Notes: generated from the letters alone by a model not told the origin. Positions 35,274-43,652 are shown, counted from the first letter of the stretch. The stretch is DNA of 64,000 nt from Streptomyces griseicoloratus (GCF_014534645.1 NZ_JACVQF010000182.1:1-64000), one strand, 5' to 3'. A program made the numbers and translations.

Positions 35274-37531
35274 GCACGGAGCCCGAATCCCGTGAGGACA
35301 CCGCGGACGCCGTGGAGGCCGAGCCGGGGACCCCGGGCGCCGAGGCGGAGGCGCAGGAGGCAAGGGCGCAGGAGACCGCAGCGGACGACGCCGGTGCGGC
35401 GACGCCCGCCGGGCGGACCGGCGAGCCCGGCGGCGAGGCCGCGGGCGGTCAGGTGTCCGAGGCCGAGGCCGAGCTGGCCGCACAGCGCATCGAGCGGGAG
35501 CGGATCGAGCGGCGGAAGGCCGAGAAGCACGGGCCGATCAGCAGCGGGGGGAAGCTGAGCGGCACGGCGGCCGAGCTGCTGGCCGCCGTCCGTGCCGTGG
35601 AGAGCGGCGAGAAGCCGGCCGCCGCGGTCTTCGGCGAGTCCCGGCCCGCCCCGCGCCGCCCCGCCCCCGAGCCCGTACGGCAGCCGCAGCCGGTGCCCGC
35701 CCGGCCGGCCGGCGCACCCGCCGGTCCCGCGCCGGAGACCGTGCAGGCGGTGCGGCGCGTGCTGGCCGAGGGCGGCGCTCCCGAGGCGCTCGCACCGCAG
35801 GCCGCCGCGCTGCTCGGCGAGGGCGCGGACGCCTCGCTGCGCGCGGACCCCTGGCAGTTGCTGAGGATCACCGGGGTGCGGCCGGAGCAGGCCGACGGAT
35901 TCGCACGGGCGCTGCTGGGGGCGGAGTGCGGCCCGGACGACGAGCGGCGCGGGCGCGCGGTCACCGTCTGGCTCCTGGAGCAGGCCGCCCTGAGCGGGCA
36001 CACGGCCCTGGAGCTGCCGCGGCTGGCGACCGCGCTGTCCCAGCGGGGCGTGCCGGATCCCGACGCCGCCGTGCAGAGCACGCTGGCCGAGGGCGAGGCC
36101 CTGGTCTTCCAGGACGCCCTGGACGAGCCCGCCGCCCAGGGCGCGGTGCACGGGGCCGGGGCCGACGGGCAGGAAGCGGAGGAAGGGGACGAGCAGCGCC
36201 CGGTCCGGGTCCTGGTCGGCCTGGAGCGGTACGCGCTCGCGGAGGAGAGTCTCGCCGACGCCCTGGCCCGGCTGATCAACTCGGTGCCGAAGCAGGACGG
36301 CTCGGCGGAGGACTGGGAGCGGGCCGCCACCTCCGCACAGGGCTCCGCCGCCGACCTGATCCGCGCGGTCGCGGGCCACGGACTGGTCCTGCACACGGGC
36401 CAGGAGGCGTCCCTGGCCGAGCCGGCCGCACTGCTGCGCGCCGCGCACGGCCTCGGCCTGCGCGCCTGGGCCGCCACGCACGGCCCCATCGGCCGCGACC
36501 GCTTCGCACGGCTGCTGGGCGGGCCGTCGTCCGCCGCGTCCCCGGACTCCCCCGCACCGGACGGCCCGGCCGGACCCGCCGTCGCCACGGTGGCCGGGCT
36601 GCTGGCCGGCGGCGAGGGGCCCGGGCGGGACGCGGACGGCGCGCTGGACCTCGATCTGCTGGTCGTCCTCGACGCACCGCAGCTGGACGTCGAGACGGCG
36701 GCCCTGCTCGCGGAGTCGCTGCCGGACGGGGCGCGGCTGGTGCTGGCCGGGGACCCGGCGGTGCTGTGGTCCGTGGGGCCCGGGCGGGTCTTCGGCGACC
36801 TGCTGGCGGCACGGATCTGCCCCCAGGTCGCCTCCCGGCGGCCGGACCCCGGGCCCCTCGGCGAGCTGGTCTCCGGCATCGGCGCCGGTGAGCTGCTCCA
36901 GGTGGAGGCGCCCGGCAAGGAGGTCGTGATCGTGCCGGTGCGGGACGCCGGCGAGGCCGTGCACCGGACCGTGCAGCTGGTCGCGGACTCGGTGCCGCGG
37001 GCCATCGGCGTCCCCGCCGAGGAGACCCAGGTCATCACGCCGGGACACGGCGGCGCCGCGGGCACCCGGGCGCTGAACGCGGCGCTGAAGGAGCGGCTGA
37101 ACCCGGGCCCCGGCCGGTTCGGCGGCTTCGACCCGGGCGACCGTGTCGCCTACTCCCCCGTGCCGGGCCGTACGCTGCCGGGCCGCGTGGTGAAGGCCGA
37201 CGCCGACGGGCTGCACCTGTCGTGCGCGGGCGAGGCCGTCGTCGTGCCGAAGGAGCGGGTGGAGCGGTCCGTACGGCACGGGTGGGCGCTGACCGCGCAC
37301 CAGGCGGTGGGGTGCCGGTGGCCCGCGGTGGTCGTGGTCCTGCCCGGCGACGCCGCGCAGGCCCTCAGCCGCCCCTGGGTGTACACGGCGTTCGGCCGGG
37401 CCGACCGCCATCTGTCCGTGGTGCACGGCGTGGAGCAGGCGCTGCCGCGGGCCGTGGCCGAGGTCCCGGCCAAGCCCCGCACGACCCGGCTGCCGGTGCT
37501 GCTCGCTCCACAGGTTCCGGCGGCCGGCTGA
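35270..37531 (+). CDS. RecD2-like protein without ATPase motifs
   Basis: The 753-aa protein keeps the RecD2 layout: a disordered charged N-terminus (1-150), helix-hairpin-helix region (about 190-280), a helicase core (about 345-515) and a UvrD_C_2-like end (670-720). Every ATPase motif is broken. The P-loop site reads TGQEASLAE (376-384), with no Gly-Lys-Thr. The DE box is DAPQLD (468-473). Motif III has lost its Gln (GDPAVLWSVGPGR). The usual HKSQG is HQAVG. The final YTAxxRA arginine remains. It is probably a DNA-binding or structural protein, not a helicase. GTGA overlap with the aldo/keto reductase gene. Confidence 0.8.
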   Translation: MSTEPESREDTADAVEAEPGTPGAEAEAQEARAQETAADDAGAATPAGRTGEPGGEAAGGQVSEAEAELAAQRIERERIERRKAEKHGPISSGGKLSGTAAELLAAVRAVESGEKPAAAVFGESRPAPRRPAPEPVRQPQPVPARPAGAPAGPAPETVQAVRRVLAEGGAPEALAPQAAALLGEGADASLRADPWQLLRITGVRPEQADGFARALLGAECGPDDERRGRAVTVWLLEQAALSGHTALELPRLATALSQRGVPDPDAAVQSTLAEGEALVFQDALDEPAAQGAVHGAGADGQEAEEGDEQRPVRVLVGLERYALAEESLADALARLINSVPKQDGSAEDWERAATSAQGSAADLIRAVAGHGLVLHTGQEASLAEPAALLRAAHGLGLRAWAATHGPIGRDRFARLLGGPSSAASPDSPAPDGPAGPAVATVAGLLAGGEGPGRDADGALDLDLLVVLDAPQLDVETAALLAESLPDGARLVLAGDPAVLWSVGPGRVFGDLLAARICPQVASRRPDPGPLGELVSGIGAGELLQVEAPGKEVVIVPVRDAGEAVHRTVQLVADSVPRAIGVPAEETQVITPGHGGAAGTRALNAALKERLNPGPGRFGGFDPGDRVAYSPVPGRTLPGRVVKADADGLHLSCAGEAVVVPKERVERSVRHGWALTAHQAVGCRWPAVVVVLPGDAAQALSRPWVYTAFGRADRHLSVVHGVEQALPRAVAEVPAKPRTTRLPVLLAPQVPAAG

Positions 37532-37555
37532 GTCCGCCCCGGCCTGGACGGCGAC

Positions 37556-37592
37556 GGCGGCGGTCACCGGGGACACCCCCGTGACCGCCGCC
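37556..37592. terminator. Bidirectional terminator
   Basis: Perfect 12-bp stem GGCGGCGGTCAC with an inner GGGG/CCCC pairing, between convergent genes. Confidence 0.85.
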
Positions 37593-37621
37593 ATGCGGGC
37601 CGGCCGCGCCGCGCGCGCCGC

Positions 37622-38365
37622 TCAGAGGCGTTCCACGTCCAGCGGCTCCAGGTCCTCGTCCTCGTCCTCGTCCAGGATCTCGTCGGGATCCGCGTCGAGG
37701 TCGTCCTCCAGGTCTTCCACGTCCTCGACGTCGTCCTCGTCGTCCTCCTCGTCGTCCAGTTCGTCGTCGAACACCGCGCTGACGTCGAAGCGGCAGACCA
37801 CGCGCTGCGGATCGACCTGTTCGAACGGTGCCTCCAGCCACTCGCCGGGGTCGGCGGGTTCGTCCGCGGCCGTCACCCAGAGTGTGGAGTCGGCCTCCTC
37901 CAGACCGAACTCCTTGTGCCGGGAGGCGATCTCGTCCGGTTCGAACTCGCCGAAGAGGATGCCGAGCGCCCCGTGGACGGTGCCCGAGACGTCCGTGTCC
38001 GGGCCCGCCTCGTCGTCCGCCGCCTCGACGCGCCGGGCCTGCGCCATGAGCCGCTGCGGCTCCACCACGGCGTAGTCGCGGCGGATCAGCACGCTCAGCG
38101 CGTTGGGTTCCTCGGGGCCCGTGTACGGCGGCAGCGAGTCGTCCGCGCCGGGGATCTCGAAGGGGGTGACCTCGTCATAGCGGTCGTAGAGCAGTTCGTC
38201 GTACGCCTCCGCGGCCGCGGCCAGCTCGTTGAACGCCTCGTAGACGGCCGGGTCGTCCTCCCCGGACCGGCGTTCGACCGCGGCCAGGTGGCGGTCGAGC
38301 GCGGTCTTGACCGCCTCGGCGGCGGCGCGTACCTCGGCAGCGGTGGGCTGCGCAGCATCAGACAT
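37622..38365 (-). CDS. Acidic protein of unknown function
   Basis: I do not recognise a characterised family. The 247-aa protein has a helical N-terminus (MSDAAQPTAAEVRAAAEA onward) and a central globular region. Its last 49 residues contain about 33 Asp/Glu. No signal or membrane segment is present. The acidic tail could bind basic proteins, nucleic-acid-binding partners or cations. I chose ATG at 38365; the ORF extension to 38476 runs across the divergent DUF5703 gene start, only 47 nt away. Confidence 0.8.
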   Translation of the reverse strand: MSDAAQPTAAEVRAAAEAVKTALDRHLAAVERRSGEDDPAVYEAFNELAAAAEAYDELLYDRYDEVTPFEIPGADDSLPPYTGPEEPNALSVLIRRDYAVVEPQRLMAQARRVEAADDEAGPDTDVSGTVHGALGILFGEFEPDEIASRHKEFGLEEADSTLWVTAADEPADPGEWLEAPFEQVDPQRVVCRFDVSAVFDDELDDEEDDEDDVEDVEDLEDDLDADPDEILDEDEDEDLEPLDVERL

Positions 38366-38412
38366 AGTGCAGACGCTATCCGTACCGGGCCCCAGCCCGC
38401 ACAATAGATGCG

Positions 38413-38601
38413 ATGCCGGAATACGAATTTGTCGACGTGTACGTGCCGCGCGGGGTCTCCCGCAAGGAGACGACACGTCTGCTGACGGACCATGCCGAGT
38501 ACGGACACTGGGAGTTGTACCGCCTGAGCCTGCTGCGCGACGGCAGCCGCAGGGTGCGGTTGCGCCGGCGGATCATCCGCCAGGTACGCGTCACCTGGTG
38601 A
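38413..38601 (+). CDS. DUF5703-family small basic protein
   Basis: This 62-aa protein (MPEYEFVDVYVPRGVSRKE...) is a conserved actinobacterial small protein. Its second half is rich in Arg (RVRLRRRIIRQVRVTW). The function is unknown. There is no ribosome site; CACAAT lies seven nt before the ATG, so the mRNA may be leaderless. It is divergent from the acidic protein gene; a basic small protein beside an acidic one may hint at a complex, but that is speculation. Confidence 0.85.
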   Translation: MPEYEFVDVYVPRGVSRKETTRLLTDHAEYGHWELYRLSLLRDGSRRVRLRRRIIRQVRVTW

Positions 38602-38629
38602 GAGCCGGGACGGGCGCGAGCGCAGGAGA

Positions 38630-38657
38630 GCAGGAGAACAGAGGCAGGAGAACAGAG
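38630..38657. repeat. Two tandem copies of a 14-nt unit
   Basis: GCAGGAGAACAGAG is repeated directly, with a partial third unit before it, in the stretch between DUF5703 and the terminator. Confidence 0.5.
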
Positions 38658-38695
38658 GACGGAGCGGGCCCCGCCGGTGCGGGGCCCGCTCCGTC
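38658..38695. terminator. Bidirectional terminator
   Basis: Perfect 17-bp stem around loop CGGT, between the convergent DUF5703 and chpC genes. Confidence 0.9.
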
Positions 38696-38710
38696 GCGCC
38701 GTGGCCCGCG

Positions 38711-39496
38711 TCAGGCCGAGCGGCGCGCCTTGCGGTAGAGCACCGTGCCCGCGAGCAGGGCTCCCGCGCCGACCGGCAGGGCGAGGCCCAGCGGAAGGTC
38801 GCTGCCGGTCGCCGCGAGCTGGGCGGAGCCGTGCGGCTGGGTGACGGACGGGGCACCCGGCCGGTCGGTGTCCGAGGGGCCGGGCGGGGTCTCGTCGTCG
38901 GGCCCGTTCGGGGGCTCCGGGGTGCCGGGGGTGCCCGGCTCTTCCGGGGTGCCCGGCTCGGCGGGGGGCGTCTCCTGGCCGCCGCCCGGCGGGGTGGAGT
39001 CGCCCCCGCCCCCGTTGGCGCAGTCGTTGCCCATCGCCGGGTTGAGTGCGCCGATGACGTCGACGCTGTTGCCGCACACGTTCACCGGCACGTGCACCGG
39101 CACCTCGACGTGGTTTCCGGAGCCGACACCGGGCGAGCCGGTGGCGCGTCCGCCGGCGTGCGCACCGCCCTGACCGCCGTGCTCGACGGAGTCGCCGTAT
39201 CCGGCCGAATCGCCGTACCCGGCCGAGTCGCCGTGTCCGCCGGCGGCACTGCCGCCCTCGTTGACGCACGCGTTGCCCATCGCCGGGTTGAGGATGCCGA
39301 CGACGTCGACCGTGTTGCCGCAGACGTTGACCGGCACGTGCACCGGCACCTGCACCGTGTTGCCGGACAGCACACCGGGCGAACCCGCGCTCGCACCGTG
39401 CGCTCCGGAGTCGGCGTGGGCGGAGCCGCCCGCGGCGGCGATCACGCCCGTGGCGGCCGCCATCGTCATCAGGCCCTTGCGGGTGACCTGTCGCAT
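38711..39496 (-). CDS. chpC: Long chaplin with cell-wall sorting signal
   Basis: This is a surface-active amyloid-forming protein of aerial hyphae. The 261-aa precursor has a signal peptide, two chaplin domains (each with the pattern SPGV.SGN.V.VPVHVPVNVCGN.V.V.G.LNPA.GN.C), a Gly/His/Tyr-rich spacer between them and a Pro/Glu/Gly-rich wall-spanning region. It ends in LAATG, a hydrophobic segment and a KARR tail, the sortase E-type signal of Streptomyces. Each domain keeps its two cysteines. The place next to chpH fits chpC of S. coelicolor. I chose ATG at 39496. Confidence 0.93.
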   Translation of the reverse strand: MRQVTRKGLMTMAAATGVIAAAGGSAHADSGAHGASAGSPGVLSGNTVQVPVHVPVNVCGNTVDVVGILNPAMGNACVNEGGSAAGGHGDSAGYGDSAGYGDSVEHGGQGGAHAGGRATGSPGVGSGNHVEVPVHVPVNVCGNSVDVIGALNPAMGNDCANGGGGDSTPPGGGQETPPAEPGTPEEPGTPGTPEPPNGPDDETPPGPSDTDRPGAPSVTQPHGSAQLAATGSDLPLGLALPVGAGALLAGTVLYRKARRSA

Positions 39497-39604
39497 GTGA
39501 TGAATCCCTGCCTTGCCCTTGTCCCGTTGTCCCGAATTACGTCGATCAATGCCGCCGTCGACGCCGATTCCGGCGTTCCGGCGTTGCCCGTGGTCAGAAG
39601 ACCG

Positions 39605-39641
39605 GTCGGCCCCGGAGCGCATAACGCGCGCCGGGGCCGAC
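39605..39641 (-). terminator. chpH terminator
   Basis: Perfect 11-bp stem GTCGGCCCCGG / CCGGGGCCGAC with a 15-nt loop between chpH and chpC. Confidence 0.7.
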
Positions 39642-39720
39642 GGACTCAGACCCTCATGGGGCGAAGCCCTTCACGGGGTGACATCCCCATGGGCGAAACC
39701 CCTCTGGGCGAGACACAACG

Positions 39721-39954
39721 TCACTTGTTGATGCAGACGTTGCCGAAGGCGGGGTTCAGCAGACCGATCACGGAGATCGTGTTGCCGCAGACGTTCACCG
39801 GGACGTGAATGGGCGCCTGAACGACGTTGCCGGAAAGGACGCCCGGCGAGTGCACGGCGGCACCCTGGGCACCGGAGTCGGCGACGGCCATGCCCGCGCC
39901 CGCGAGAACCAGACCACCGGTGGCAGCCGCAGCGGCGACGACCTTCTTGATCAT
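39721..39954 (-). CDS. chpH: Short chaplin ChpH
   Basis: This 77-aa precursor has a signal peptide (MIKKVVAAAAATGGLVLAGAGMAVA) and one chaplin domain with two cysteines, ending in NVCINK. Short chaplins are secreted and self-assemble into the hydrophobic rodlet layer; they help lift aerial hyphae and are, in S. coelicolor, among the minimal set needed. TAGGAGGAAT precedes the ATG at 39954. Upstream lie a hairpin in the leader and a candidate sigma-BldN promoter. Confidence 0.96.
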   Translation of the reverse strand: MIKKVVAAAAATGGLVLAGAGMAVADSGAQGAAVHSPGVLSGNVVQAPIHVPVNVCGNTISVIGLLNPAFGNVCINK

Positions 39955-39973
39955 TATTCCTCCTAGTTGGCAA

Positions 39974-39999
39974 ATGCGATCCCAGCTTGCTGATCGCAT
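39974..39999 (-). other. Hairpin in the chpH 5' leader
   Basis: ATGCGATC and GATCGCAT pair around a 10-nt loop, between the predicted transcription start and the ribosome site of chpH. It may protect the mRNA or control translation. Confidence 0.5.
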
Positions 40000-40004
40000 C
40001 ACCT

Positions 40005-40032
40005 GTAACGAGGAGGGAGTAATCGGGCTACG
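40005..40032 (-). promoter_or_regulatory. Candidate sigma-BldN promoter of chpH
   Basis: On the minus strand CGTAGC and CGTTAC are separated by 16 nt. This is close to the sigma-BldN consensus as I remember it (CGTAAC, 16-17 nt, CGTT). chp genes are known members of the BldN regulon. Confidence 0.55.
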
Positions 40033-40111
40033 AGCTTATGAGCGCATTCATCCTTCCCGGTCGGTCACCGCACACGCGGACGAAAAGTGAAGTCTCGTTT
40101 CTGCGGACAGA

Positions 40112-41437
40112 TCAGGACGCGTCGATGAACCGGTCGAGCACCCGCACGCCGAACTGCAGTCCCTCCACCGGCACCCGCTCGTCGACCCCGTGGAACATGC
40201 CCGCGAAGTCCAGCTCCGGCGGCAGCTTCAGCGGTGCGAAACCGAAGCCCCGGATGCCGAGGTCGTCGAAGGACTTGGCGTCCGTCCCGCCGGAGAGCAT
40301 GTAGGGGATCGCCTTCGCGGCCGGGTCCTCCGCCACCAGCGCGGACTGCATCGCGTCGACGAGCGCTCCGTCGAAGGTGGTCTCGACGGCCTTGTCGGAG
40401 TGCACGTCCTCGCGGCGCACCTTCGGCCCGAGGATCCGGTCGAGGTCGGCGAGGAACTCCTCCTCGTGGCCGGGCAGGAACCGCCCGTCGACGTGCGCGG
40501 TCGCCTCGCCCGGGATGACGTTGACCTTGTAGCCGGCGCCCAGTTGCGTGGGGTTGGCGGTGTTGCTCAGGGTGGCGCCGATGAGCTTGGCGATCCCGCC
40601 CAGCTTGGCGAGCGTCCCCTCCATGTTCTCCGGGTCGAGCTCGGTGCCGAGCGCGTCGCCGAGTTCGTCGAGGAAGGCGCGGGTGGTCTTGGTGACGCGC
40701 ACGGGGAACTTGTGGCGCCCGAGGCGCGCGACGGCCTCCGACAGTTCGGTGATGGCGTTGTCGCGGTGGATCATCGAGCCGTGCCCGGCCGTGCCGGCCA
40801 CGGTCAGCTTCATCCAGTGCATGCCCTTCTCTGCCGTCTGGATCAGGTACAGCCTGCGCTGCTCGCTGACGGTGAAGGAGAAGCCGCCGACCTCGCTGAT
40901 CGCCTCGGTGACGCCCTCGAAGAGGTCCGGGTGGCGGTCGACCAGGTAGCGGGCGCCGTACGTCCCGCCGGCCTCCTCGTCCGCGAGGAACGCCAGGACG
41001 ATGTCCCGGGGCGGCCTGCGCCCGCTGCGCAGCCGGTCCCGGACGACCGCGAGGGTCATGGCGTCCATGTCCTTCATGTCGACGGCCCCGCGCCCCCACA
41101 CGCATCCGTCCGCGATCTCGCCGGAGAAGGGGTGGTGGGTCCAGTCGTCCGCGTTGGCCGGGACGACGTCGGTGTGGCCGTGGATCAGCAGCGCGGGCCG
41201 GGAGGGGTCCTCGCCCTCGATCCGGGCCACGGTGGAGGCGCGTCCGGGGTGGGATTCGAAGATCTTCGGTTCGAGTCCCACCTCGGCGAGCTTCTCGGCG
41301 ACGTACTCGGCCGCCTTGCGCTCACCCGGACCCGAGTGGTCGCCGTAGTTGCTGGTGTCGATCCGGATCAGCTCGCGGCAGAGGTCCACGACCTCGTCCT
41401 CGCCGGTGACGTTCCTGGCCGTGCCCGTCTCGCTCAC
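40112..41437 (-). CDS. M20-family metallopeptidase
   Basis: The 441-aa dizinc hydrolase of the ArgE/DapE/carboxypeptidase group has ligands in LLIHGHTDVVPA, WGRGAVDMKD (bridging Asp) and LADEEAGG (catalytic Glu pair), and a final His in GMFHGVDERV. The lid domain is present. The substrate is a small peptide or N-acyl amino acid. It starts with GTG after GGGAGGAAG. It lies upstream of chpH in the same direction, but the chpH promoter appears independent. Confidence 0.92.
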   Translation of the reverse strand: MSETGTARNVTGEDEVVDLCRELIRIDTSNYGDHSGPGERKAAEYVAEKLAEVGLEPKIFESHPGRASTVARIEGEDPSRPALLIHGHTDVVPANADDWTHHPFSGEIADGCVWGRGAVDMKDMDAMTLAVVRDRLRSGRRPPRDIVLAFLADEEAGGTYGARYLVDRHPDLFEGVTEAISEVGGFSFTVSEQRRLYLIQTAEKGMHWMKLTVAGTAGHGSMIHRDNAITELSEAVARLGRHKFPVRVTKTTRAFLDELGDALGTELDPENMEGTLAKLGGIAKLIGATLSNTANPTQLGAGYKVNVIPGEATAHVDGRFLPGHEEEFLADLDRILGPKVRREDVHSDKAVETTFDGALVDAMQSALVAEDPAAKAIPYMLSGGTDAKSFDDLGIRGFGFAPLKLPPELDFAGMFHGVDERVPVEGLQFGVRVLDRFIDAS

Positions 41438-41623
41438 GTGCTTCCTCCCGCTGTCACTGCTGGTGGGTCCTCCTCATCCTCCTCCTCCGGCCGCCCGCAC
41501 CCAAGACCGGTCCCGGTCCGTCACACGCCGTTCACGGGCAGGCGGGGGTGATCGGCCACCCCCGAAAGCCTGGTAATGTTTACGTCGTCGCCGCGGGGCA
41601 GCGCCCCGCACGACAGACACCTT

Positions 41624-41708
41624 GTCCGGGTGGCGGAATGGCAGACGCGCTAGCTTGAGGTGCTAGTGCCCTTTATCGGGCGTGGGGGTTCAAGTCCCCC
41701 CTCGGACA
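41624..41708 (+). tRNA. tRNA-Leu (anticodon GAG)
   Basis: The 85-nt class II tRNA starts GTCCGGG and pairs with CTCGGAC (one G-U). The anticodon stem CTAGC/GCTAG encloses loop TTGAGGT, so the anticodon is GAG and reads CUC/CUU. A long variable arm and the T-loop GGTTCAAG are present. The 3' CCA is not encoded, as usual in Streptomyces. It is not the bldA (UUA) tRNA. Confidence 0.97.
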
Positions 41709-41715
41709 CCGGCTG

Positions 41716-41738
41716 AGACCCCTGCTGAGCAGGGGTCT
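41716..41738 (+). terminator. tRNA-Leu terminator
   Basis: AGACCCCTG / CAGGGGTCT stem with loop CTGAG, followed by a short T-rich tract, eight nt past the tRNA. Confidence 0.85.
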
Positions 41739-41781
41739 TCTGCTTTCCCGGCCGGGCCGGGGACGGGGCACAATGGCGGCC

Positions 41782-42156
41782 ATGACCACGCGTTCCTGCC
41801 CGTGCGGGCTGCCCGAGGCGTATGAGAAGTGCTGTGGCCGGTTCCACACGGGGGCGGCAGCCGCGCCGACCGCCGAGGCCCTGATGCGCTCGCGCTACAG
41901 CGCCTTCGTCAAGGGGGACGCGGGCTACCTGCTGCGGACGTGGCACCCGAGGACGCGGCCCGAGCGCCTCGGCCTCGATCCGCGGACGCGGTGGACCGGG
42001 CTGGAGATCCTGGACACGGCCGACGGGTCCGCGTTCCACACGACCGGCACCGTGACGTTCCGGGCGTCCTACCGCGGCGGCTCGCTGCACGAGCGGAGCC
42101 GGTTCGAGCGGGTGGACGGGGCGTGGGTGTACGTGGACGGCGAGTTCCTGGACTGA
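41782..42156 (+). CDS. YchJ-family protein with SEC-C motif
   Basis: The 124-aa protein begins with a SEC-C-type zinc motif (CPCG...YEKCC, Cys6, 8, 17 and 18) followed by an NTF2-like domain with ALMRSRYSAFVKGDAGYLLRTWHP, the mark of the YchJ/UPF0225 family. The function is unknown. CACAAT lies seven nt before the ATG without any ribosome site, so the transcript may be leaderless. An in-frame ATG at 41773 lies on that element and is less likely. It is convergent with gntR, 18 nt apart. Confidence 0.88.
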   Translation: MTTRSCPCGLPEAYEKCCGRFHTGAAAAPTAEALMRSRYSAFVKGDAGYLLRTWHPRTRPERLGLDPRTRWTGLEILDTADGSAFHTTGTVTFRASYRGGSLHERSRFERVDGAWVYVDGEFLD

Positions 42157-42174
42157 CCCGGACGGGACCGGCCG

Positions 42175-42876
42175 CTACGGCGCCAGGATGTCCAGCTCCT
42201 GCAGCGCCCCGACCGTGATCTCCCGGGTCAGCCGCTCGGCGCGCTCGGCGTCGCGTTCCCGTACGGCCTCCGCGACCTGGACGTGCAGGGTGACGGCGGC
42301 CGGGTCGGGGTCCTCGAACATCACGTCGTGGTGCGTACGGCCGGCCAGGACCTCGGCGACGACGTCGCCGAGGCGGGCGAACATCTCGTTGCCGGAGGCG
42401 GTCAGGATCACGCGGTGGAACGCCACGTCGTGGAAGAGGTAGCCCTCCAGCTTGTGACCGCGTGAATTGGCGACCATGCCGAGCGCGCACTCGGTCAGTT
42501 CCGCGCACTGCTCGGACGTGGCGTGCCTCGCCGCCAGTCCCGCCGCCACCGGCTCGACCGCCGACCGCAGCACCGTCAGCGAGCGCAGCTGGCGCGGCCG
42601 GTCGGCGCCGGCCAGCCGCCAGCGGATGACCTGCGGGTCGTAGACGTTCCACTCGCACTCGGGCAGCACCGTCACGCCGACGCGGCGGCGCGACTCGACG
42701 AGGTGCATGGACTCCAGGACCCGGACGGCCTCGCGCATCACGGAGCGTGACACCTCGAAGCGCTGGGCCAGCTCGTCGGTCCGCAGAACGCTGCCCGGAG
42801 GGTACTTACCCGCGGTGATGTCGGGGCCGAGGGTGTCCAGTACTTGGCCGTGCAGCCCCCGGCCCGGTGTGCTCAT
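42175..42876 (-). CDS. gntR: GntR-type regulator of gluconate genes
   Basis: The 233-aa FadR-subfamily regulator has a winged HTH (VLRTDELAQRFEVSRSVMREAVRVL, about 30-54) and an FCD domain with metal-type histidines (LFHDVAFHRVIL). It is divergent from gntK and gntP, so it most likely represses them and responds to gluconate. It has no ribosome site; TACGCT at 42883-42888, six nt before ATG, suggests a leaderless start. Function is inferred from context. Confidence 0.88.
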   Translation of the reverse strand: MSTPGRGLHGQVLDTLGPDITAGKYPPGSVLRTDELAQRFEVSRSVMREAVRVLESMHLVESRRRVGVTVLPECEWNVYDPQVIRWRLAGADRPRQLRSLTVLRSAVEPVAAGLAARHATSEQCAELTECALGMVANSRGHKLEGYLFHDVAFHRVILTASGNEMFARLGDVVAEVLAGRTHHDVMFEDPDPAAVTLHVQVAEAVRERDAERAERLTREITVGALQELDILAP

Positions 42877-42882
42877 GCACTC

Positions 42883-42888
42883 AGCGTA
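42883..42888 (-). promoter_or_regulatory. -10 element of leaderless gntR
   Basis: TACGCT on the minus strand with a six-nt gap to the gntR ATG. Confidence 0.4.
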
Positions 42889-42968
42889 CGTGGCGCGTCA
42901 CGGGAACAAAAAGTCAGATTTATTTGTCACAAGCTCTTGAATTCGTCGTACCTAATGGGTTTCAGTTA

Positions 42969-42989
42969 CGTCGACATCACGTGTCGACG
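42969..42989. promoter_or_regulatory. Inverted repeat before gntK
   Basis: CGTCGACA and TGTCGACG are exact inverted arms around five nt, in the divergent gntR-gntK region 24 nt before gntK. It may be the GntR operator or part of the gntK leader. Confidence 0.5.
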
Positions 42990-43013
42990 AAGACAGCAGA
43001 CAGCGAGAGCACG

Positions 43014-43541
43014 ATGCAGCAACTGCACACCCCCCATGTCGTCGTGGTCATGGGCGTAGCGGGCACCGGGAAGACCACGATCGGCCCCCTGCTCGCGGCC
43101 CGGCTCGGCGTTCCCTACGCCGAGGGCGACGACTTCCACCCGCCGGCCAACATCGCCAAGATGACGGCCGGCACCCCGCTGACCGACGAGGACCGCTGGC
43201 CCTGGCTGGACGCCATCGGCGGCTGGGCGCACGGACGGGCGGGGCTCGGTGGGGTGGTGAGCAGTTCGGCGCTGAAGCGGTCGTACCGCGACCGGCTGCG
43301 CGCCGCCGCTCCCGGTGTCGTCTTCGTCCACCTCACGGGCAGCCGCGAGCTGATCGAGGACCGGATGTCGCACCGGCAGGGGCACTTCATGCCGACGGCC
43401 CTGCTCGACTCCCAGTTCGCCACGCTCCAGCCGCTGGAGCCGGACGAGGCGGGAGTCGCCGTGGATGTCGCCGGCAGCCCCGAGGAGATCACCGAGCGGG
43501 CGATGAAGGCCCTCAAGGCACTCTCCGAGCCGGCCCAGTAA
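43014..43541 (+). CDS. gntK: Gluconokinase
   Basis: This enzyme phosphorylates gluconate to 6-phosphogluconate for the pentose phosphate pathway. The 175-aa protein has Walker A GVAGTGKTT (about 15-23), the substrate region EGDDFHPPANIAKM, and lid residues VFVHLTGSRELIEDRMSHRQGHFMP. Length is that of E. coli-type GntK. I chose ATG at 43014; the frame is open upstream but would run through the intergenic operator. gntP follows 111 nt later. Confidence 0.95.
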   Translation: MQQLHTPHVVVVMGVAGTGKTTIGPLLAARLGVPYAEGDDFHPPANIAKMTAGTPLTDEDRWPWLDAIGGWAHGRAGLGGVVSSSALKRSYRDRLRAAAPGVVFVHLTGSRELIEDRMSHRQGHFMPTALLDSQFATLQPLEPDEAGVAVDVAGSPEEITERAMKALKALSEPAQ

Positions 43542-43652
43542 CCCCCTCGGTCCCCCACTGCCACCCCCCACCCCCTCCCCCGGGGACGTGCGTCACTCAT
43601 GGGTGCCGCACGGCCCCGCCCCCCGAATCCCCATCACCGCAAGGGAATCACC

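Noticed and set aside
41624-41708. bldA tRNA
   Set aside because: The anticodon is GAG, not UAA.
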